DNA of 47,986 nt from an uncultured Acidipila sp. (GTDB lineage Bacteria > Acidobacteriota > Terriglobia > Terriglobales > Acidobacteriaceae), in the NCBI GenBank assembly GCA_937859835.1, contig CALMAN010000160.1:1-47986 (forward strand), written 5' to 3'. Under the pieces are notes generated by a model. It saw only the letters and a list, made by a program, of their open reading frames with translations. It was not told where the DNA came from and did not search any database. Positions 8,889 through 20,448 of the stretch are shown piece after piece. Position 1 is the first letter of the stretch, and every line of letters starts with the position of its first letter. Both the position numbers and the translations under genes were made by a program.

Positions 8889-11800
8889 ATGCCTGACTTT
8901 CTCAAACTTCTCGATGAGCGCGTGGTCGTGTTCGATGGCGCCATGGGCACCAGCATTCAACTTCATGCGCCCACAGTGGACGATTACTGGGGCAAGGAGG
9001 GTTGCAATGAACTGCTGGTTCTGTCGCGCCCGGACATCATTCGCGGGATCCATGCAAGCTTCTTTGAAGTCGGCTGTGATGTGGTCGAGACGAACAGCTT
9101 CGGCTCGACCCGCGTGGTGCTCGACGAGTACGAGCTGGGCGAGCAGACCCGCGAGTTAAACATTGCTGCCGCGCGGCTTGCCAAAGAAGTGGCCCAGCAG
9201 TTTTCCACGGCTGCCCGGCCGCGCTTTGTTGCCGGTTCCATCGGGCCCACAACCAAGCTGCCCTCGCTTGCGCACATCGGCTACGACGCCATGGCAGCGA
9301 TGTACCGCGAGCAGGCCGGGGCGCTGATCGAGGGCGGCGTCGACCTGCTGCTGATTGAAACCAGCCAGGACCTGCTGCAGGCCAAGATCGCGCTCGCCGC
9401 CTGCGGCGACGCCATGCGCGAAGCAGGGAAGCACCTGCCCGTGCAAATGCAGGTGACGCTTGAAGCGACGGGCACGATGCTGCTGGGCTCGGAGATCGGC
9501 GCGGCGCTGGCGGTGGTCGAGTGCTTCGACCCGGATGTGATCGGGTTGAACTGCGCAACCGGTCCGGCGGAGATGAACGACGCCGTACGGTTTCTCTGCC
9601 AGAACTCGATCCGCCCCATCAGCGTGCTCCCCAACGCGGGGCTGCCGCAAAACGAGGGCGGCATCGCCGTGTACAAGCTCACGCCCGAGGAGCTCGCCCG
9701 CTACCATCGCCGCTTTGTCACCGAATACGGCGTGCAGGTAGTCGGCGGCTGCTGCGGGACGACGCCCGCGCATCTGCGGGCCGTGGTCGAGGCAGTCGAG
9801 GATGCGCGGCCTGCGCGTCGCGAGCTCAAGCCGCAGGGCGTGGCAGCCAGCGCCTTTGCGGCGATCCCGCTCGAGGTCGACGGGCAGCCGGTGATCGTCG
9901 CCGAGGAGATGAACACCACCACGCGTGCCGCGCAGTTTCGCGATATGGTGCGCGCGGCGGACTACGACGGCATCCTGGCCATGGCCAAGCGTTTAGCGAG
10001 CGAGGGCTCGCAGATGCTCGACCTTTGCTGCGCAATTGTCGGCGAAGACGAAAAGGGATACATGAACGCGGTGCTCGAAAAGATCGCGACGCGCGTTACC
10101 GCGCCTATCCTGATCGATTCGACCGAAGCCGATGTCGTCGAAGAGGCTTTGAAGCGGGTGCCGGGTAAGCCGCTGATCAACTCCATCAACCTGGAGGACG
10201 GTGAGAAGCGAACCAGCAAAGTGCTGCCGATGGCCAAGCGGTACGGCGCGGGCGTCGTCGCGCTCACCATCGACGAAGAAGGAATGGCCCTCACGGCAGA
10301 CCGCAAGGTCGCGGTTGCCAAACGCATCTACGCGATGGCAACCGAACGCTACGGGATGCGCGGCGAAGACATTCTGTTCGACCCGCTGACGCTGCCCATT
10401 TCCACCGGCCAGGAAGACTACCGCGACGCCGGGATGGAAACCCTCGAGGCGGTGCGGCGCATCAAGCAGGAGCTGCCGAAAGCGAAGACCATACTCGGGG
10501 TCAGCAACATCTCCTTCGGGCTGAACGCGTATGCGCGCCGCGTGCTGAACAGTGTCTTCCTCAAGGAAGCAGTCGATCGCGGGCTGGACGCGGCCATCGT
10601 CAACTACGCAAAGATTTACCCGCTCTACAAGATTCCCGCGCGCGAAGTGGAGCTGGCCCGCAGGCTCATCTTCCACGACACTGCTGAAGGCGACCCCTTG
10701 CAGGGATACATGGCGCACTTCAGCGGCATCGACCCAGGTGCGAAGAGCGAGGAAGCGGCGGTTGACAGTTTGCCGCTCGAAGAGCAGCTCAAGCAGCTGA
10801 TCATTCGCGGGGAGCGCTCGCGTGGGCAGGGCGATGCAAAGCAGTCGCTCGAACAGGTCCTCGAAACGGCGCTCGTCAGCTACTCGCCGCTCGAGCTGAT
10901 CAATACGGTGCTGCTCGACGGCATGAAGACGGTCGGCGATCTGTTTGGCGCGCGCAAGATGCAGCTGCCTTCGGTGCTCGATTCGGCCGCCGTGATGAAG
11001 GCCGCGGTCGCGTACCTGGAGCCCAAAATGGAGCGCGTGGAAGGCACGCAAAAAGGCACCATCGTGCTCGCGACCGTAAAGGGCGACGTGCACGACATCG
11101 GCAAGAACCTGGTCGATATCATCCTCTCGAATAACGGCTACAAGGTGGTCAACCTGGGCATCAAACAGCCGGCCGACGCAATCATCCGGGCTGCGCAGGA
11201 GCATCGCGCCGATGCCATCGGGCTAAGTGGACTGCTGGTCAAGTCGACGCTTGAAATGAAGTATGTGATCCAGGATCTCGAGCGCCTGCAGATGACAACG
11301 CCCGTCATCTGCGGAGGCGCTGCCCTCACGCGCAAGTATGTCGAACAGGATCTGCGGCAGGAGTATTCGTCGGCGGTTTTCTATGCCGAAGATGCGTTCG
11401 CGGGCCTCCACGTCATGAGCGACCTGGCGAGCGAGGACGGGGCGCGCGCGCGGCGCATGGAAGAAGGCAGCACGGTCAAGCTGTTCCCGGTAGCGCCGCA
11501 CATTGCCGCCGCGCAGCAGTTGCCGGTCCTTGCCGGACCCGCGGTGCGCTCGAGCTGGGTAGTGCCGGAGGAGCAAACGCCGCAGCCGGCGTTCTGGGGC
11601 AATCGCGTCTGCAAGGACTTCGACCTCGATCTGATCTTCAGCTACATCAACGAGACGGCGCTCTTTAAGAATCAGTGGCAGTTGAAGACCGCCTCGGCGA
11701 GCGACTACCTGCGGCTGGTCGAGGAGAAATACCGGCCTATCCTCCGCGAGCTCAAGGCCGAGATCAAGGAGCAGGGTTGGTTCTGGCCCAAGCTTGTGTA

Positions 11801-12380
11801 CGGCTTCTACCCGGCACAGTCCGACGGCAACGATGTCGTTGTGTACGAGCCGGAAGATGCTGCGGCAAGCGCTCCGCGCGAACGTTTGCGCATCTCCTTT
11901 CCGCGCCAGCGGGAAGGCCGGCAGCTGTCCATCGCTGACTTCTTCCATCCGCGCGACTCAGGGCGGATGGATGTTATCGGCTTTTCGGTGGTGACCATTG
12001 GCGACCGGGCCAGTGAAGCGACAAAGACACTGTTCGACGCCGGAGACTTTACGCGCTACCTGTACGTGCATGGCCTGGGCGTTGAAACCGCTGAAGCCCT
12101 GGCCGAGTACGCGCACAAGTTGATGCGCGAGCAGTTAGGCATCGCCGGGGACGATGCGCCGGAAGTGCGCGACCTTTTCCACCAGAAATACCGCGGCTCG
12201 CGCTACTCCTTCGGGTACCCGGCCTGCCCCAACCTTGAAGACCAGACCAGGATCTTTGAGCTTCTGCGGCCGGAAGAAGCGATCGGCGTGCGGCTGACCG
12301 AGGGTTTTCATCTTGAGCCCGAGCAGAGCACCGATGCGTTGGTCGTGCACCATCCCCAGGCGAAGTACTTCGTGGTGTAA
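8889..12380 (+). CDS. metH: Cobalamin-dependent methionine synthase
   Basis: About 1163 aa; homocysteine-binding ([21 protein letters not shown]), pterin-binding, B12-binding ([11 protein letters not shown]) and C-terminal activation domains all present. Start placed at MPDFLKLL; the track start is 8868. Confidence 0.97.
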   Translation: MPDFLKLLDERVVVFDGAMGTSIQLHAPTVDDYWGKEGCNELLVLSRPDIIRGIHASFFEVGCDVVETNSFGSTRVVLDEYELGEQTRELNIAAARLAKEVAQQFSTAARPRFVAGSIGPTTKLPSLAHIGYDAMAAMYREQAGALIEGGVDLLLIETSQDLLQAKIALAACGDAMREAGKHLPVQMQVTLEATGTMLLGSEIGAALAVVECFDPDVIGLNCATGPAEMNDAVRFLCQNSIRPISVLPNAGLPQNEGGIAVYKLTPEELARYHRRFVTEYGVQVVGGCCGTTPAHLRAVVEAVEDARPARRELKPQGVAASAFAAIPLEVDGQPVIVAEEMNTTTRAAQFRDMVRAADYDGILAMAKRLASEGSQMLDLCCAIVGEDEKGYMNAVLEKIATRVTAPILIDSTEADVVEEALKRVPGKPLINSINLEDGEKRTSKVLPMAKRYGAGVVALTIDEEGMALTADRKVAVAKRIYAMATERYGMRGEDILFDPLTLPISTGQEDYRDAGMETLEAVRRIKQELPKAKTILGVSNISFGLNAYARRVLNSVFLKEAVDRGLDAAIVNYAKIYPLYKIPAREVELARRLIFHDTAEGDPLQGYMAHFSGIDPGAKSEEAAVDSLPLEEQLKQLIIRGERSRGQGDAKQSLEQVLETALVSYSPLELINTVLLDGMKTVGDLFGARKMQLPSVLDSAAVMKAAVAYLEPKMERVEGTQKGTIVLATVKGDVHDIGKNLVDIILSNNGYKVVNLGIKQPADAIIRAAQEHRADAIGLSGLLVKSTLEMKYVIQDLERLQMTTPVICGGAALTRKYVEQDLRQEYSSAVFYAEDAFAGLHVMSDLASEDGARARRMEEGSTVKLFPVAPHIAAAQQLPVLAGPAVRSSWVVPEEQTPQPAFWGNRVCKDFDLDLIFSYINETALFKNQWQLKTASASDYLRLVEEKYRPILRELKAEIKEQGWFWPKLVYGFYPAQSDGNDVVVYEPEDAAASAPRERLRISFPRQREGRQLSIADFFHPRDSGRMDVIGFSVVTIGDRASEATKTLFDAGDFTRYLYVHGLGVETAEALAEYAHKLMREQLGIAGDDAPEVRDLFHQKYRGSRYSFGYPACPNLEDQTRIFELLRPEEAIGVRLTEGFHLEPEQSTDALVVHHPQAKYFVV

Positions 12381-12422
12381 GTGGATAGGCCACCTATTCC
12401 AGGTCCAGTTGGGATACTAGGG

Positions 12423-12457
12423 AAAGCGCGCTCCTCTGGAGGGCGCCTTTTCTTTTG
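12423..12457 (+). terminator. Probable Rho-independent terminator after metH
   Basis: aaaGCGCgCTCC-tct-GGAGgGCGCcttttctttt: stem with one mismatch and a T-rich tail. Confidence 0.55.
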
Positions 12458-12466
12458 CCCGAAAGG

Positions 12467-12943
12467 ATGCCGATGACCCCGTCTGAGTTCCTCCTCCAAG
12501 CGGTTGCTGCCGCGCGTGCCGCCGAGCATATCTTCCCCGAGTACGCCGCCTGCGAAGCAGCACTGGAGTCTGGCTGGGGTAGCTCGACGCTGGCGCGCCA
12601 AGGGAACAACCTGTTTGGACAAAAGCAGTCGCATCCGCCCAGCGGCAATTCGCTTTCGCTGCCCACACGCGAGTTCGTCGAGGGTAAGTGGGTGGTGGTG
12701 CCCGCGCAGTGGAAAGCCTTTCCGGATTGGCAGGCCTGCTTTGGGGAACGGATGGCCCTGCTGCGCGAGTCGGCCGCGATCTGTCCGCATTACCGCGCGG
12801 CGCTGCTGGCGAAAACAGGAGCTGAGTTCATTGTGCAGGTTTCGGCCAGCTGGTCGACGGACCCCCAGCGCGCGAACAAAGTGTTGCGCGTCTTCGGGGA
12901 GCATTTTTCCCTGCAGGCGGCCACCACCCTGCAGAGCGCCTAA
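12467..12943 (+). CDS. Peptidoglycan hydrolase, FlgJ-like glucosaminidase domain
   Basis: FLLQAVAAARAAEHIFPEYAACEAALESGWGSSTLARQGNNLFGQK motif of N-acetylglucosaminidase (GH73-like) domains; no clear signal peptide. Confidence 0.8.
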   Translation: MPMTPSEFLLQAVAAARAAEHIFPEYAACEAALESGWGSSTLARQGNNLFGQKQSHPPSGNSLSLPTREFVEGKWVVVPAQWKAFPDWQACFGERMALLRESAAICPHYRAALLAKTGAEFIVQVSASWSTDPQRANKVLRVFGEHFSLQAATTLQSA

Positions 12944-12992
12944 AACAGGTCGCCCCGCAGCGCCCTGTGCCTCGCCTCCCCCTGCCCCATGT

Positions 12993-15900
12993 TTAGGCCG
13001 GCTGCGCTTCTGCTTTTCTTGGCTGGTCCTTGACTTCCTTGCGCAGCGCCGCCTCGCGCAGTGGCTTTTCATGCAGCAGCAGTTCCGTGGCCTGGAGGTG
13101 CGGGTTGGCGTGGAACCAGCGCTGGCAGGCGTTTCCGTGCAGCAGGTTCAGAATCGCCATCAGCGACATGCCCTGGTGGTGCGCCATCCACTCGCGTACC
13201 AGGCAGGGCTGGTCGCGGCCCTGCGTGTAATCGACTGCTTCGTACAGGCCGTACGCTCCGCCCCAACCGGCTTTCGCCATGGTGCGCAGGTTCAGGAGCG
13301 CCCGCTCACGATCGACGCCGAGCGCAAGAAAGCTTGCATAGGGCGCGACCACCGGACCCGCGGTCGCGTCCCACTTGAGCGCGATCTGCGGGATGCCGAA
13401 CGCCTGGTAGTGGTAGTGGCCGGCCTCGTCGGTGCCGGCGTATCCCGATTCAGAGATGCCCCAGGGAAAGCCGAGCCGCCGGGTGTAGGCTCGCTGCACG
13501 GCCACAACCTGCGTGAGCGTGCGCGCCAGCAGGGTTTCCGGGTAGGAGCGCATCCACAGCGACGGCATCAGGTATTCAAACATGGTGCCGGTCCAGGAAA
13601 GCAGCACCGCGTGACCGAACGCAAGGGTGTGCGTGCGCGAAAGCTTAAACCAGCTGGTCTGCTCCAGGTCGCCCTTGGCGACGCAGATAAACACGGCGAT
13701 ACGCGCTTCGGAAGCCAGCATGTCGTAGCAGGCCGCGTGCAGCTCACGCGCCGGCACGTCATAGCCGATCGAAAGCAGCTGGCGATCCCGCTGCACAAGG
13801 AAGCCGAAATCCATCTCCGTCGCCAGTCGAAAGGCTTCGCGGGAACAGTGCGCCAGTTCAGCCGCCAGCCGCTCCAGCCGCTCGGCCGCCGGCAGCAGCA
13901 GCCCGCGCAGCTCCTCGGCCAGCGTGCGGGTGGCTGCGTCGACCCGCGGCCCAGGCTCGGCACACAGTTCGGGCAACCTGGCAGCCAGCTGCCGGGCGAA
14001 GTTTTCGGCGTGCTCGAGCGCCGGGTGATACGTTGCCTCGCCCGCTAGCGCGCGCAGGGGCGCGAACCTGGGCAGCAGCCAGGGTTCCAGTTCGCGCAGC
14101 AGGGTCGCGATCGCCTGCCGGCGCTGGGCTGCTTCTTCGCGCCACCAGCTCGCCTCGCCCTCACCCGTGCCGCCCAGCGGCCTCAGGCCTGCACCTTCGG
14201 CCGCCCAGTCGAGCAGCGCGTCGAGCGGGGCGGCAGCAGCGGGCATCTCGCTTGCACAGCCGGCAAGCGCTAGTTGCGTTCGCAGCCCGGTAAACAAGCG
14301 CTCATCAACAAGCGGCCGGGTCAGGAGCTCAGCCGCGCCCATGCGCAGCGTATACAGCGAGGCGGCAAAGTTGCCGCTGTCCACCGAAGACACGGTGATC
14401 GGCAGCAGCGGCTCCAGCGTGTGCGTGTTGTACCAGTTGTACAGGTGCCCCCGCTCCTTGGGCAGAGCCGTAAAGGTGGCAAGGGTTTCGGTGGTAAGCC
14501 GGGTGAACTCGGGCACGGTGAGCCAGCCGAACTCGACCGCCGCCTGCCGTGCGTTCAGCAGCAGTCCAAGATTCGTAGGGGAAACGCGCGCCGCCTCGAA
14601 CAGGTTGGCTTCTTCTACGTTGTCGGGGATGAGGAAGTGATGCGCCGCGCTGCTGAACTGGTAGAAGTAGCGCCAGATCCGCAGCGCGTGTTCCTGGAGA
14701 AAGGCCGTCTCCGCCGGTGCAAGCGCAGTCACCGCGGCCCGCAAGGGCTGGTTCAGCCACGCGGTAATCAGGCTGGTGCAGGCCCACAGCAGCAGCACCG
14801 GAGCCGCTACGGGCAGCGCGTGCGGCCGCAGTCGCCAAAGCAGCAGGGCCACCGCCAGCGCGAACAAGGGCGATCCGGTCAGGTAGCGATCCACCGGGGT
14901 GACCCGCTTTCCTTCCTCGGCCTCGGCGGCGGTTTCCCACTCCAGCAGGCGCTGCCCGGTGATAAAGCGGCGTACCAGCGCACGGAAGATGGCGTCCAGC
15001 GACAAAAACGTGGAGTGGGGCAGAAACACTACATTCAGCAGGGTGATGTAGGCTGCCTGGGCCGAGCCGGTCAGCGCTTCGCCTACCGCGCCGGCCTGCT
15101 CAGAAACCGCGGCGCGCCCAAGCGCAAACACCAGCTGCACAATGGTCGGCAAAAACATCAGCAGCAGGGTTGTCAGCGTCCAGTACAGCGCGCCCCCCGC
15201 CAGCCCCAGCCAGCCGGCGATAAAGAGCAGCAGGGTAAACGGCTCGACAAGCGAGCGGCGCAGGTTGTCGAGGATCTTCCAGCGAGAGATCGTCGAGATG
15301 GGGTTGCGCACCTTGTGGCGCGACTCGTCCGGCACCTCGCGAAAAAGCCACTGCGCGATCTGCCAGTCGCCGCGCACCCAGCGGTGTTTGCGCCGTGTAT
15401 AAGCCGAATAGTGCGAAGGGTAGTCGTCGATGACCTCGATGTCGGTTGCGAGCCCGGCGCGCGCGTAGGCGCCTTCAATCAGGTCGTGCGAAAGCAGGGC
15501 ATTGCGCGGGAAGCGCCGGTCCAGCACGGCGTGAAGGGTGCTGATCTCGTAAATGCCCTTGCCGGTAAAGATGCCCTCCCCATATAGGTCCTGGTACACA
15601 TCGGACACGGCGCGGGTGTAGGGGTCGAAGCCGGTCTGGCCGGAAAACAGCGAGGCCAGGCGCGAGCGCGACGCTGACCCGACGCTGACCCCGACCCGCG
15701 GCTGCAGGATGCCGTAGCCGGCGGTGACGATGCGGCGCTCCGGGTCGATCACAGCGCGATTGAGCGGGTGGGCCATGGCGCCGGCCATCGCTGCCGCCGT
15801 GCCGCGCGGTAGCTGTGTGTCCGAGTCGAGCGTGATGATGTAGCGGACATCGCGCACCTGGTCGATGCCTCCCGCCTTGACCGGAAACGCGTCAAACACG

Positions 15901-17435
15901 CCCTGCAGATACTTGTTCAGGTCCAGCAGCTTGCCCCGCTTGCGCTCCCATCCCATCCACACGCCTTGGCGGGCGTTGAAGATGCGCTGCCGGTGAAACA
16001 AGCAGAACGATCCGCCCTTTTGCCCCCGATACTGTTCGTTCAGGTCGTTGATGAGCTTGACCGCGAGATCGACCAGCGCGTCTCCATCGTTTTCACGAGG
16101 CCGCGTCACCGCGTCGGGCAGATCCGTGACGAGCGCGAAATGAAGATGAGGGTCCTGGTTGGCGAGATACCGCACTTCGAGCTCGGCTACCAGCTCGCGC
16201 AACCCTTTCTCATTCAGCAGCAGCGTGGGCACCGCGACCAACGTGCTTGCGTCCGCCGGGATGCCGGCCTTGCGAAAGTCGAGCTTCGGCAGCGCGTGCG
16301 CTTCAAACAGCAACGTCACAAGGTTGTTGACCAGGTCGACGACGCCCTGGGTGGCGGGCAGCAGAAGCAGCAGAAACGCCAGCATGATCGAGCCGAAGGT
16401 ATGCGCGGCAGGCACGATCGGCAGCAGCAGCGCCGCGATCAGCAGGACGGAAAGGATTTCAATCGGCGCGATGTAGAAAAGGTCTGCGTCGCGCCGGGCG
16501 GCGATGCGAAGCCGCTCCGCGGGCGGGGGACGGTACCCGATGCTGTGCGCCAGGTCGTCGACCCCGGCATCCAGCAGGTAATAGCCGATGTGCGACTGTC
16601 GCGCCTGGACGCGCCCGTCGGCGAAGATGCGTTTTGCCCCGGTGCGGGCGTAGCGCAATGCCTCGCGTGCCACGTCGATCTCGGTCAGGTCGGCATAGCG
16701 CGCCAGCGCAGCCACCCGCTTCCGATAGCTTTCGCGGCTGTCGAAGTCCATGCGCGCATACGCGCCGGCGGGGTCCTCCCGGAGTACACGGTCAAAAACA
16801 ATCAGCGGCTCGCCCACAACAGCCCAATCCGCGTAGCCCAGCTCGCGAAGGCTCTTCATCGAGGTTTGGATCACCGGGTTTTGCCCCGGGGGGATGCCCG
16901 CCGCCAGCACCGCCTCGGCTTCCCGCATCACCTGCTCCACCAGGTGGAACTTCATGAAGCTGGGCATGGCCCAGATTTCTTCGAGCTCCAGCGGCTCGCT
17001 CCGTTGCAGCTGCTCCATGTAGACCGGCATGGCTTCGGCATCCCAGCGGTTCCCGGTGCCTGCGAAGTATCCCGCGACCACCGCGCTCACGCGGGGCAGG
17101 TCGCTTGCTTCCAGTCGCGGCAAGCGCTCCAACGCGCGCCGGCCGCCTTCCAATCCGTTGATCCCGGCCCGGAGCAGCCGGGGATTCTCGCGCAGCACCA
17201 GGAGAGGGTCGCTCCAGCCCGCGGCTCCATCCGGCGCCGGCAGCGCATCGAGCCGGCGCATCAGCGCGCCAAGCGTCGCGCCGGCAGCGGCGATGCGCGC
17301 CCGCAGCGCGCCCGGGCCACGGGGATGCCGGATCGCGGTCAGACGCGCCGCGTCTGCTTCCGCCTGCGCCCGCAGCGCGTCAGCCTGCCACGGCGGACCT
17401 GCAGGCGGGCTTTCGGGGGTTACTCCATCTGCCAC
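12993..17435 (-). CDS. Cyclic beta-1,2-glucan synthase-like protein (GT84 plus glycoamylase-like domain), no GH94 module
   Basis: 1480 aa, multi-TM; TLDSDTQLPRGTAAAMAGAMAHPLNRAV..., YPSHYSAYTRRKHRWVRGDWQIAQWL, C-terminal FPWGISESGYAGTDEAGHYHYQAFGIPQIALKWD...APYASFLAL...MAHHQGMSLMAILNLLHGN as in NdvB/Cgs proteins; ends immediately after the glycoamylase region. Confidence 0.85.
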   Translation of the reverse strand: MADGVTPESPPAGPPWQADALRAQAEADAARLTAIRHPRGPGALRARIAAAGATLGALMRRLDALPAPDGAAGWSDPLLVLRENPRLLRAGINGLEGGRRALERLPRLEASDLPRVSAVVAGYFAGTGNRWDAEAMPVYMEQLQRSEPLELEEIWAMPSFMKFHLVEQVMREAEAVLAAGIPPGQNPVIQTSMKSLRELGYADWAVVGEPLIVFDRVLREDPAGAYARMDFDSRESYRKRVAALARYADLTEIDVAREALRYARTGAKRIFADGRVQARQSHIGYYLLDAGVDDLAHSIGYRPPPAERLRIAARRDADLFYIAPIEILSVLLIAALLLPIVPAAHTFGSIMLAFLLLLLPATQGVVDLVNNLVTLLFEAHALPKLDFRKAGIPADASTLVAVPTLLLNEKGLRELVAELEVRYLANQDPHLHFALVTDLPDAVTRPRENDGDALVDLAVKLINDLNEQYRGQKGGSFCLFHRQRIFNARQGVWMGWERKRGKLLDLNKYLQGVFDAFPVKAGGIDQVRDVRYIITLDSDTQLPRGTAAAMAGAMAHPLNRAVIDPERRIVTAGYGILQPRVGVSVGSASRSRLASLFSGQTGFDPYTRAVSDVYQDLYGEGIFTGKGIYEISTLHAVLDRRFPRNALLSHDLIEGAYARAGLATDIEVIDDYPSHYSAYTRRKHRWVRGDWQIAQWLFREVPDESRHKVRNPISTISRWKILDNLRRSLVEPFTLLLFIAGWLGLAGGALYWTLTTLLLMFLPTIVQLVFALGRAAVSEQAGAVGEALTGSAQAAYITLLNVVFLPHSTFLSLDAIFRALVRRFITGQRLLEWETAAEAEEGKRVTPVDRYLTGSPLFALAVALLLWRLRPHALPVAAPVLLLWACTSLITAWLNQPLRAAVTALAPAETAFLQEHALRIWRYFYQFSSAAHHFLIPDNVEEANLFEAARVSPTNLGLLLNARQAAVEFGWLTVPEFTRLTTETLATFTALPKERGHLYNWYNTHTLEPLLPITVSSVDSGNFAASLYTLRMGAAELLTRPLVDERLFTGLRTQLALAGCASEMPAAAAPLDALLDWAAEGAGLRPLGGTGEGEASWWREEAAQRRQAIATLLRELEPWLLPRFAPLRALAGEATYHPALEHAENFARQLAARLPELCAEPGPRVDAATRTLAEELRGLLLPAAERLERLAAELAHCSREAFRLATEMDFGFLVQRDRQLLSIGYDVPARELHAACYDMLASEARIAVFICVAKGDLEQTSWFKLSRTHTLAFGHAVLLSWTGTMFEYLMPSLWMRSYPETLLARTLTQVVAVQRAYTRRLGFPWGISESGYAGTDEAGHYHYQAFGIPQIALKWDATAGPVVAPYASFLALGVDRERALLNLRTMAKAGWGGAYGLYEAVDYTQGRDQPCLVREWMAHHQGMSLMAILNLLHGNACQRWFHANPHLQATELLLHEKPLREAALRKEVKDQPRKAEAQPA

Positions 17436-17564
17436 GCAAACGCTCCCGGGTGCGATTCTAGAGCATATCTCCGGCCGGGCAATGCCACCCCCATCCCGGT
17501 CCGCTTTCTTCCCGGACCCGCGCCAGCCGCAGCCTGCCGCCCGGCCTTGCTGCCCGGCGCCGGC

Positions 17565-19397
17565 TCAACGGTAGCTGGCCGCCTGCATCTCGAACATCTC
17601 CGCATACAGCCCGCCAAGCGCCATCAGCCGGGCGTGGTCGCCTTCCTCCACCAGCTGACCCCCGGCAAGCACCACGATCCGGTCGGCCATGCGCACCGTC
17701 GAAAAGCGGTGCGAGATCAGCAGCGCCATCTTTCCCTGCGTCAACTCGGCAAACCGCTCAAAGACCTCCAGCTCCGAGCGCGCATCAAGGGCTGCGGTGG
17801 GCTCGTCAAGGATCAGCAGCTGGGCGTCGCGCAGGTAGGCGCGGGCCAGTGCGATCCGCTGCCACTCCCCGCCCGACAGGTCCACCCCGGTTTCAAAGCG
17901 GCGGCCCAGCATCTGGTCGTAGCCGCCGGCCAGCTTGGCGACCACGCTTGCGGCCAGCGACTTTTGAGCGGCCAGCTCAATGTCCGCTTCCGTGTGGCGC
18001 GCTTCCACGTGGCCGACCGCGATGTTGTCGCGAGCCGTCATCTCGTAGCGCATGAAATCCTGAAAGATGACGCCCATCTCCTGGTGGAGATCATTCAGGT
18101 CGTAGTCGCGCAGGTCTACCCCGTCGAGCAGGATCTGGCCCTCGGTCGGATCATAAAGCCGCGTGATCAGCTTGACGACCGTGGTCTTGCCCTGGCCGTT
18201 TTCGCCGATCAGCGCGATCCGCTCGCCCGGGCGCAGGGTGAAGTTGAAGTCCTTGAGCACGCGCCGCTGCGTGCCCGGGTAGGCAAAGGAAACATGGCGG
18301 AACTCAAAGCCCTGCCGGATGGGCCGCGGGACCAGGCGAGCCCCCGGCTTGGATGTGACGGTCGGCTTCATCTTGAAAAAGGCGATCAGGTCGGTAAGGA
18401 ACAGCGCCTGGTCGGCCATGCCCGAGGCGGTTGAAAACGCCTGCTGGAGGTTGGAGCTGGCCTGCTGGATGGCCAGCGTGATGAGCGAAAAAATGCCGAT
18501 GTTCGGGTAGCGCCCCGTCACCGCCTGGTATACGGCAAACACGTATGCCCCGTAGTAGCCGGCCGTGCTGACGAGTGAAAGGAGGCCGCCCCACAGCAGC
18601 TTTTTGCGGGAAAGCGCGACGTCCTCGTCGTAGATTGCCTTGGACAGGGCTTGGAAGCGGCCTGTGAGGTACTCGCTGAGGTTGAAAAGCTTGAGCTCCT
18701 TGGCTGCTTCCTTGCTGCCGCCTACCTGGCGCAGGTAGTCCATCTGCCGCTTGGCCGGGGTTTGACGAAAGTTCTTCGCGTAGCCCAGAAAGGCAAAGTG
18801 GGTTTCGCCGAAAAAGGCCGGCAGCACGCCGCCGATCAGCAGCAGAATCAGGAGCGGCGAGCGATAAATCAGCACCACGCTCCACTGCACGGTGGTGATC
18901 AAAAGCTGAAACAGCCGGCCCATCTGCTGGATCATGGCCAGCCGGTCCGTGGCCTGCACGCGCGCGCGTTCCAGCCGGTCGTAGAAGACCGGGTCTTCAT
19001 AGGTGGTTAAATCCAGCTGGGCGGCTTGCCGCATCACCTGCACGCTTACGTGGTAGGTGTACCGGTCGGCAAGCAGCTGGTCGCCGTAGTCAATGGTCCG
19101 GCTGAGCACGCCATTCAAAAAGGCCAGCCCGACCTCGGAGGCGACCAGCCACCAGAAGTGCGGCAGCGGGGGCTGCCGGCGCAGGGCCAGCGCAACGCCG
19201 TTGAGGATCTGCGCGGCAACATAGCCGAGCAGCAGCTGCACAAGCGGCACCAGCACCCGCAGCAGCAGCCCGGAGGTAACCACCAGCGGCCCCGAATCCC
19301 ACAGGATTTTCAGCACGGGGGGAACATTGCGCAGCGCTTGGAGCCGCTCCGCCCATGCGTTGGTCGTTTTTCCTGCTGCTTCCGGCATCCCTACCAT
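17565..19397 (-). CDS. ABC transporter, fused permease/ATPase (MsbA/NdvA-like half-transporter)
   Basis: 610 aa; N-terminal TM region; Walker [10 protein letters not shown], signature [36 protein letters not shown]. Confidence 0.92.
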   Translation of the reverse strand: MVGMPEAAGKTTNAWAERLQALRNVPPVLKILWDSGPLVVTSGLLLRVLVPLVQLLLGYVAAQILNGVALALRRQPPLPHFWWLVASEVGLAFLNGVLSRTIDYGDQLLADRYTYHVSVQVMRQAAQLDLTTYEDPVFYDRLERARVQATDRLAMIQQMGRLFQLLITTVQWSVVLIYRSPLLILLLIGGVLPAFFGETHFAFLGYAKNFRQTPAKRQMDYLRQVGGSKEAAKELKLFNLSEYLTGRFQALSKAIYDEDVALSRKKLLWGGLLSLVSTAGYYGAYVFAVYQAVTGRYPNIGIFSLITLAIQQASSNLQQAFSTASGMADQALFLTDLIAFFKMKPTVTSKPGARLVPRPIRQGFEFRHVSFAYPGTQRRVLKDFNFTLRPGERIALIGENGQGKTTVVKLITRLYDPTEGQILLDGVDLRDYDLNDLHQEMGVIFQDFMRYEMTARDNIAVGHVEARHTEADIELAAQKSLAASVVAKLAGGYDQMLGRRFETGVDLSGGEWQRIALARAYLRDAQLLILDEPTAALDARSELEVFERFAELTQGKMALLISHRFSTVRMADRIVVLAGGQLVEEGDHARLMALGGLYAEMFEMQAASYR

Positions 19398-19567
19398 TCC
19401 AGCACGAAAATAGCCGCCCCCGGCGAGCGTTCAACCAGCGCCCAGCCGGCGTTCAGGCGAGCGTTCAGGCAAGCGGCAGCCACGAAAGCTGGTTGCTGCG
19501 ATGCGCTCCGGGGCCGGGCTGTTGTCGGCAACCGGGACTTCCAGAGCGATCGCGGCGAGCCGCGGGC

Positions 19568-20422
19568 TCAGCGGGCCGCCAGTTCCCGGATATAGGCTTC
19601 GAGCGTGCGCGGCTCGCGGCCAAGCACTGCACGGAGCACCAGCGCATTGCCGCCGGGGAAGCCGAACTCGTGGTAGTCGGCATACATACGCTCCAAGCCT
19701 CGCCGCATGGGCCCGTCCGGGATGCCGGCCATCTCCGCCCAGGCGGCAAAAGGCGGCTCGGCTGCTTCCACAGGCCGCCCGAGCGCCTGGCCCATCATCG
19801 CCGCCAGCTCCACACGGTCGACCATGCCGGGTGCGCAAAGCTCAAAGGTGCCGTAATCGAGCCGGTCCCCGGTCAGCGCCAGGGCCGCGGCTTCGGCCAC
19901 GTCCCGGTAATCCACATAGCAGGCCTTCTGGTACTTGGAGTAGGGAAGGCCCAGCCGCCCTTCCTCCTTCACCATCTTCCAGCTCGCGTCCAGATTCTGC
20001 ATAAACATCGTGGGCTGGAGCACGGTAAACACCATGCCCGACTCATACAGGGCCTGCTCGACCGGCTGCTTGCCCGCGTGGTTGGTCATTCTTGCGATCG
20101 ACGGGTGGATCACGCCTGAAAACACGAATTTGCGCACCCTGGAGGCTCCAGCCGCTTCCACCATACGGACGCCCAGCTCCCCCTCCTCCGGCGCAAAGGC
20201 CGGGTTGATGTGGAAAACGCCGTCCACCCCGACCGCTGCCGCGCGCAGGCTTTCGGCGTTTTCGAGGTTGCCGATCGCTGTTTCGTCCGCCCCCTGCTCC
20301 ATCGCTTGTTCCGCTTGCCTTTCGCTGCGCAAGAGCGCCCGGACCGTGGCGCCGCGCCGCTTGAGCTCCGGCACCACTAGTCCGGCGAACCTGCCGGTTG
20401 CCCCTACCACGAGCACCTTCAT
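19568..20422 (-). CDS. NmrA-like NAD(P)-binding atypical SDR
   Basis: MKVLVVGATGRFAGLVVPELKRRGATVRALLRSERQAEQA...GVDGVFHINP; RBS gaggaag. Confidence 0.85.
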   Translation of the reverse strand: MKVLVVGATGRFAGLVVPELKRRGATVRALLRSERQAEQAMEQGADETAIGNLENAESLRAAAVGVDGVFHINPAFAPEEGELGVRMVEAAGASRVRKFVFSGVIHPSIARMTNHAGKQPVEQALYESGMVFTVLQPTMFMQNLDASWKMVKEEGRLGLPYSKYQKACYVDYRDVAEAAALALTGDRLDYGTFELCAPGMVDRVELAAMMGQALGRPVEAAEPPFAAWAEMAGIPDGPMRRGLERMYADYHEFGFPGGNALVLRAVLGREPRTLEAYIRELAAR

Positions 20423-20448
20423 CGCCTCTTCCTCCTTGGGCCTGGTTT

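Noticed and set aside
9993-11204. 403-aa minus-strand ORF inside metH
   Set aside because: Antisense shadow of the MetH frame, no independent RBS or motif.
15966-18434. 822-aa plus-strand ORF antisense to the GT84 and ABC genes
   Set aside because: Spans two clear minus-strand genes and the gap between them; composition of an antisense artefact.
19422-19467. Short direct repeats GGCGAGCGTTCA (19422-19433, 19456-19467)
   Set aside because: Only 12 bp, two copies, in a GC-rich intergenic gap; no array structure or palindromic unit.
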